Part shown: positions 60,929-64,000 of the stretch, in pieces
Numbering within the stretch: the stretch's first letter is position 1
How the letters are laid out: every line of letters starts with the position of its first letter
Origin: Sycon ciliatum
Taxonomy: Eukaryota > Porifera > Calcarea > Leucosolenida > Sycettidae
Reading direction: 5' to 3'
Assembly (NCBI RefSeq): GCF_964019385.1
Contig: NC_088654.1
Coordinates: 14,896,897 to 14,960,896 of the forward strand
Length of the DNA: 64,000 nucleotides
Program-made: the position numbers and the translations under genes
Notes under the pieces: generated by a model
What the model was told of the DNA's origin: nothing
Database searches by the model: none
The model's input: only the letters and a program-made list of their open reading frames with translations

Positions 60929-61303
60929 ATTTATACGAAAAAGAAAGACCAAGGAACTACAACTTACGCTATACTGTCCGCTAACACCGTCAGTTACTAA
61001 ACAATCAGCTCATGCGATAACATTGCACGACACTGACCGACGGTACTGATATTCTACAAATAAACTGGCTAACAGCTCTATCACAACTTGGCACCTCCTT
61101 ATGTAGAACCTTGCAAGTTGTAAGACTGTTGGAGTGCGCATCCAAGATGTGCTAGAGCTGTTAGCCAGTTAGTAGTAGAACGTCAGTACCGTTGGTCAGT
61201 GTCGTGCAATGTTACCGCATGAGCTGATTGTTTAGTAACGGGCGGTGTTAGTGGACGGTATAGCGTAACTTGTAGTTCCTTGGTCTTTCTCCTTTGTATA
61301 AAT
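60929..61303. mobile_element. Hairpin MITE (375 bp)
   Basis: Arms of about 150 bp (60929-61082 and 61153-61303) are imperfect inverted repeats around a 70-base centre. Ends ATTTATAC / GTATAAAT. AT-rich flanks hide any target duplication. Non-coding. Confidence 0.7.
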
Positions 61304-61394
61304 AAACCTTAGCTCTCCATCTGAGTCCATTCATTTATAAATAATAATCAAGTCTGTGGACAGCAACAGATAATAGCAATAATCAATACTCAAT
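61304..61394. other. AT-rich spacer downstream of the H3 ribozyme
   Basis: ATAATAATCAA-type sequence. On the minus strand it is what a cleaved H3 transcript would begin with. No gene. Confidence 0.4.
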
Positions 61395-61438
61395 CTGCCG
61401 ACAGAACTGTTTCGTCTTTTGTGGACTCGTCAGCGCAG
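61395..61438 (-). ncRNA. Hammerhead ribozyme candidate H3
   Basis: Minus strand: core CTGACGA (61433-61427), stem II GTC/GAC, GAA, stem III ACAG-TT-CTGT, cleavage triplet GTC (cut after 61400). Stem I is CTGC/GCAG but has a G-G mismatch next to the core. The CUGAnGA core with C at position 7 is allowed. Only stem I is imperfect. Confidence 0.6.
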
Positions 61439-61909
61439 CACAGAGGAAATGAGGCCGAACCTGATAGCAATGGAAATAAAAAAATCCAATCAGGCTCGAA
61501 CGTAATAATCTTTATTTCAGGATTACCCAAAGGCTTATTATACTGTGGAAACTGAAGACAGTGCCTAACAGAGTCAGGTAATTCAGTACTCGTTCCATGT
61601 TATGATTGCTATGTATATCGAAAAACTAGCATATGATCAAACAATTTTGTATCATTTTCGCGGATATACTGTCCGTTGGATGCACGAGCGGCTGGATCGA
61701 CTTTCCGAGTTGCCTATGTGACTGTAAAGTACACCAGGCACGCAGATACATTAAATGTTTGATGATTATTTTTTAAGTTTACTGAAGTGGAAGCAAATTT
61801 TTGAGCTCCGCTGTTTTTTAGTCTCTGGCAGCCCGTCGGCGTGGCCAAGAGGACCACTAGCAGTATTAGTTCGTGTAGCAGGGCTGACCCGTACCCACCT
61901 CTGGCGGCC
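61439..61909. other. Spacer upstream of LINE L-I
   Basis: AT-rich, no gene recognised. The LINE 5' end probably lies close to 61800, where GC content rises. Confidence 0.4.
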
Positions 61910-62737
61910 ATGCCCCCAGCTACAAAGGCCGCCCTCAAGGGGCTCTCAGAGGTCGAGACGAAACTGCTGTGCTCCCTCCCGGGTATCGAGTCGTCTGTGA
62001 TTGAGGTTATCAAGACCCTGGCGAACTTAGCGTCCGAGTCGGCCGATCGCGAGGATCGCCTCAACAAAAGAATCAATGACCTGTCGCGACAAGTGTCAGG
62101 CCTGACTCAGGAAGTTGTCTCCCTCAAGGAAGCCGCCATTGCCAAGGCAAGTGTTCTCCCAAATGTTCAAGCTTCTCAGCAGAGCCAGCGTACGAAGCGT
62201 AGATCTACGAAATCGTCAATAATTCGTACCCGTAGTACCCGCACAGGCCAGGCTGCCGCGTGCACTGCTAGTACGGGTGATCCCCGTAGCGTGGGTGACA
62301 CTGGCAGTGACCCTGAGCCTGAGGCGTCCAGTGAGGAAGACAGTAATTCTGAGATCATTGGCATTGAGGGCCCCTACAGCAGGAGAGCTAAACATCGCTC
62401 CAAGCCAGTCCTGGAGGTCTTAGACGACGACAGCTGGCAACTAGTGTCAGGAGAGCCTCCCAGGTCCAGGAGGGCAGTTTTGTATGTAGGCAATTTAAGC
62501 TCAAGCTGCACTGAGGAGGGACTGAAAAGCTTCACCCAGCAGCGTGCAGTTGCAGCAGGGGGTACGGCAACGGTGCACACTTGCAGACTCCACACCACGG
62601 AGGCCCTAAGAGTGTCTGCCCACCTAACTGTGGACGCTAAGGACCTCACCCTAGTCACAACTGAGAATTTCTGGCCAAGGCCCCTGTACGCGAGGCCATG
62701 GCGATTTAAGGAACGCACTGAACAGCAATCCAAATGA
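61910..62737 (+). CDS. LINE L-I ORF1 protein
   Basis: 275 residues from the ATG at 61910 (MPPATKAALKGL). The frame is open about 23 codons further upstream. Residues 35-75 are a short coiled coil (DREDRLNKRINDLSRQVSGL). Then a basic and acidic low-complexity middle, then an RRM-like domain (about 180-265): VLYVGNLSSSCTEEGL, HTCRLH, and NFWPRPLYARPWRF at the end. Such domains bind LINE RNA. Its stop overlaps the ORF2 start as ATGA. Intact. Confidence 0.75.
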   Translation: MPPATKAALKGLSEVETKLLCSLPGIESSVIEVIKTLANLASESADREDRLNKRINDLSRQVSGLTQEVVSLKEAAIAKASVLPNVQASQQSQRTKRRSTKSSIIRTRSTRTGQAAACTASTGDPRSVGDTGSDPEPEASSEEDSNSEIIGIEGPYSRRAKHRSKPVLEVLDDDSWQLVSGEPPRSRRAVLYVGNLSSSCTEEGLKSFTQQRAVAAGGTATVHTCRLHTTEALRVSAHLTVDAKDLTLVTTENFWPRPLYARPWRFKERTEQQSK

Positions 62738-64000
62738 TGCCCCCCAGCCTAACGCTCCTGCTCACAAATGCCTTCGGACTGCAATCCAAACTTGGTGAGT
62801 TCCAGCACACCCTAGACCAAGTCCAACCTGATATCGCCATCATCACAGAAACCAAGCTCACCCCAGAAAGTACTACGCAAGCAGAGCTGACGGTCCCTGG
62901 CTATTACTCACCCTAGCGGCGTGACAGGACTCGCCATGGCGGTGGTGTGGCAGTCTGGGTTAAGACTTCCCTCGCTATGCGGGAGCTGGAAACAATCGAC
63001 GTGCTTGACCAGGAGCTCATCTGGCTAAGCGTCAAGCTGTGCAACGGCCAGTCTGTGGTCATATGTGCAGCTTACCGCCCTGGAACGTGCTCAGACACGG
63101 ACATCACCATCTTTGACGCCATATCTGCGGGCCTCGAGTCGACAGCGCGCCGAAATTCGCCTGTGATTCTAGCTGGTGACTTTAATGTGCACAACGAAGA
63201 CTGGCTCCAGAGCAGTCGAACGACACGTGCAGGCGAATATGCAGAGGACATGTGCCACATGTATGGTCTTGAGCAGCTCGTCCATGAGCCAACCCGTGGT
63301 CGCAACACCTTGGACCTCGTAATGTCAGATTTACCAGGCAGAATCGTCACGCCTCTGCATCCACCCCTTGGCAAATCCGATCATGCAGTGATAGTTGCAC
63401 ATTTTGATGTGGTACCAACCCCAGACTGTCTGACCAAGCGCACAGTATGGCGGTACCAGCAAGCCGACTGGCCCCGCCTACGCGCCTTCCTGTGCGACTC
63501 AGACTGGTCCTTCCTTGCTACTGATGACGTTGACACCTCATGTGACAAACTCACCAGGAAAGTCACAGAGGCAATGAAACGATTCATACCATCCAAAGTA
63601 TTGAAGCAGCGAGCCAGCAACCCAATCTGGTGATCTCCTGAATGCCAAGCATGTGGTGACAGAAAACAACAGGCGTGGAGGCGCCATTGGGCGTCCCCAG
63701 ATGATGCTGCACTTCTTTCAATCTTCAAGGAGGCAGCAACTGCCGCAGTCGCCACTCTGCATCGAGTAAAGATGGCCCACATTGCGACAGTAAGGCGCAA
63801 GATCAGCGCTGGAGGTCTCTCCAGCCGAGAGTGGTGGGCTACGATCAAACGTGCTGGTGGCCATAGCAGCCGTTCCTCGGAGATCCCGACCTTGACCCAG
63901 GCCAACAGTGTCGAAGTCAGGCAGAGTGCAGCGAACGCTGAGGCTTTTGGAAAGTTCTTCTCGTCAAAGTGCAGTCTGGGTACGGATGACTTGCAGGCAG
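62734..64000 (+). pseudogene. LINE L-I ORF2: endonuclease and linker (runs off the window)
   Basis: Starts at 62734 overlapping ORF1. LLLTNAFGLQSKLGEF, DIAIITETKL, then a TAG at about 62914. GGGVAVWV, AAYRPGTCSDTD, PVILAGDFNVHNEDW, RNTLDLVMSD, GKSDHAVIVA complete the endonuclease. A TGA at about 63631 replaces a tryptophan codon in the W(W)SPEC motif. The frame then continues to the window end with a linker (WWATIKRAGGHSS). Two nonsense changes only, so it is recently inactivated. Sister of LINE L-B. Confidence 0.8.

Overview
This is 64 kb of eukaryotic, almost certainly metazoan, repetitive DNA. I find no confident host gene. The mix of elements fits a marine invertebrate such as a sponge, cnidarian or mollusc: endonuclease-type LINEs, Penelope-like fragments with GIY-YIG tails, PAT-type DIRS elements, a chromodomain Ty3/gypsy element, foldback elements and MITEs. 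The species cannot be told from the sequence.

Layout. 1-3036: a TIR DNA transposon (family T1) and a MITE remnant. 3037-7170: a PAT-like DIRS element with split direct repeats. 7205-9148: a Penelope-like element (PLE-A) with inverted ends. 9170-15400: a second PLE-like pair of inverted arms (PLE-B) enclosing a minus-strand LINE. That LINE is itself split by a small LTR element (10469-12266) and by a TIR element (12952-13399). 15826-17153: two repeats with hammerhead-ribozyme motifs. 17154-21840: LINE and PLE remnants. 21854-26503: an apparently intact Ty3/gypsy element with identical LTRs. 26563-30760: LINE debris. 31413-33013: a foldback element flanked by TTAA. 33852-38853: a chromodomain Ty3/gypsy element on the minus strand. 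39449-46311: one LINE split by the complete T1 transposon (39954-44480), which carries another LINE. 48449-53375: a non-autonomous gypsy-type element. Its right LTR holds a ribozyme-bearing foldback, and that foldback holds a second TTAA foldback. 54727-56740: a LINE split by a hAT-like MITE. 57466-57511: a hammerhead motif. 57623-59874: a second PAT-like element. 60929-61303: a hairpin MITE. 61395-61438: a hammerhead motif. 61910-64000: a LINE with overlapping ORF1 and ORF2.

Two things stand out. First, hammerhead ribozymes occur in at least four sequence-unrelated repeats. The clearest is a 478-nt unit present 1.4 times in tandem (16463-17153), which has the architecture of a retrozyme. Second, the 1.8-kb LTR element has 341-bp LTRs, a primer site and a polypurine tract, but no gag or pol. 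Instead it carries a signal-peptide ORF joined to a circularly permuted, partly deleted and nearly lysine-free ubiquitin.

The nesting gives a relative chronology. The gypsy element at 21854 looks youngest, with no LTR differences seen by eye. The small LTR element shows about 5 differences in 341 bp. Both interrupt or abut older LINEs. All calls are from reading the sequence. No database search, folding program or alignment was run.
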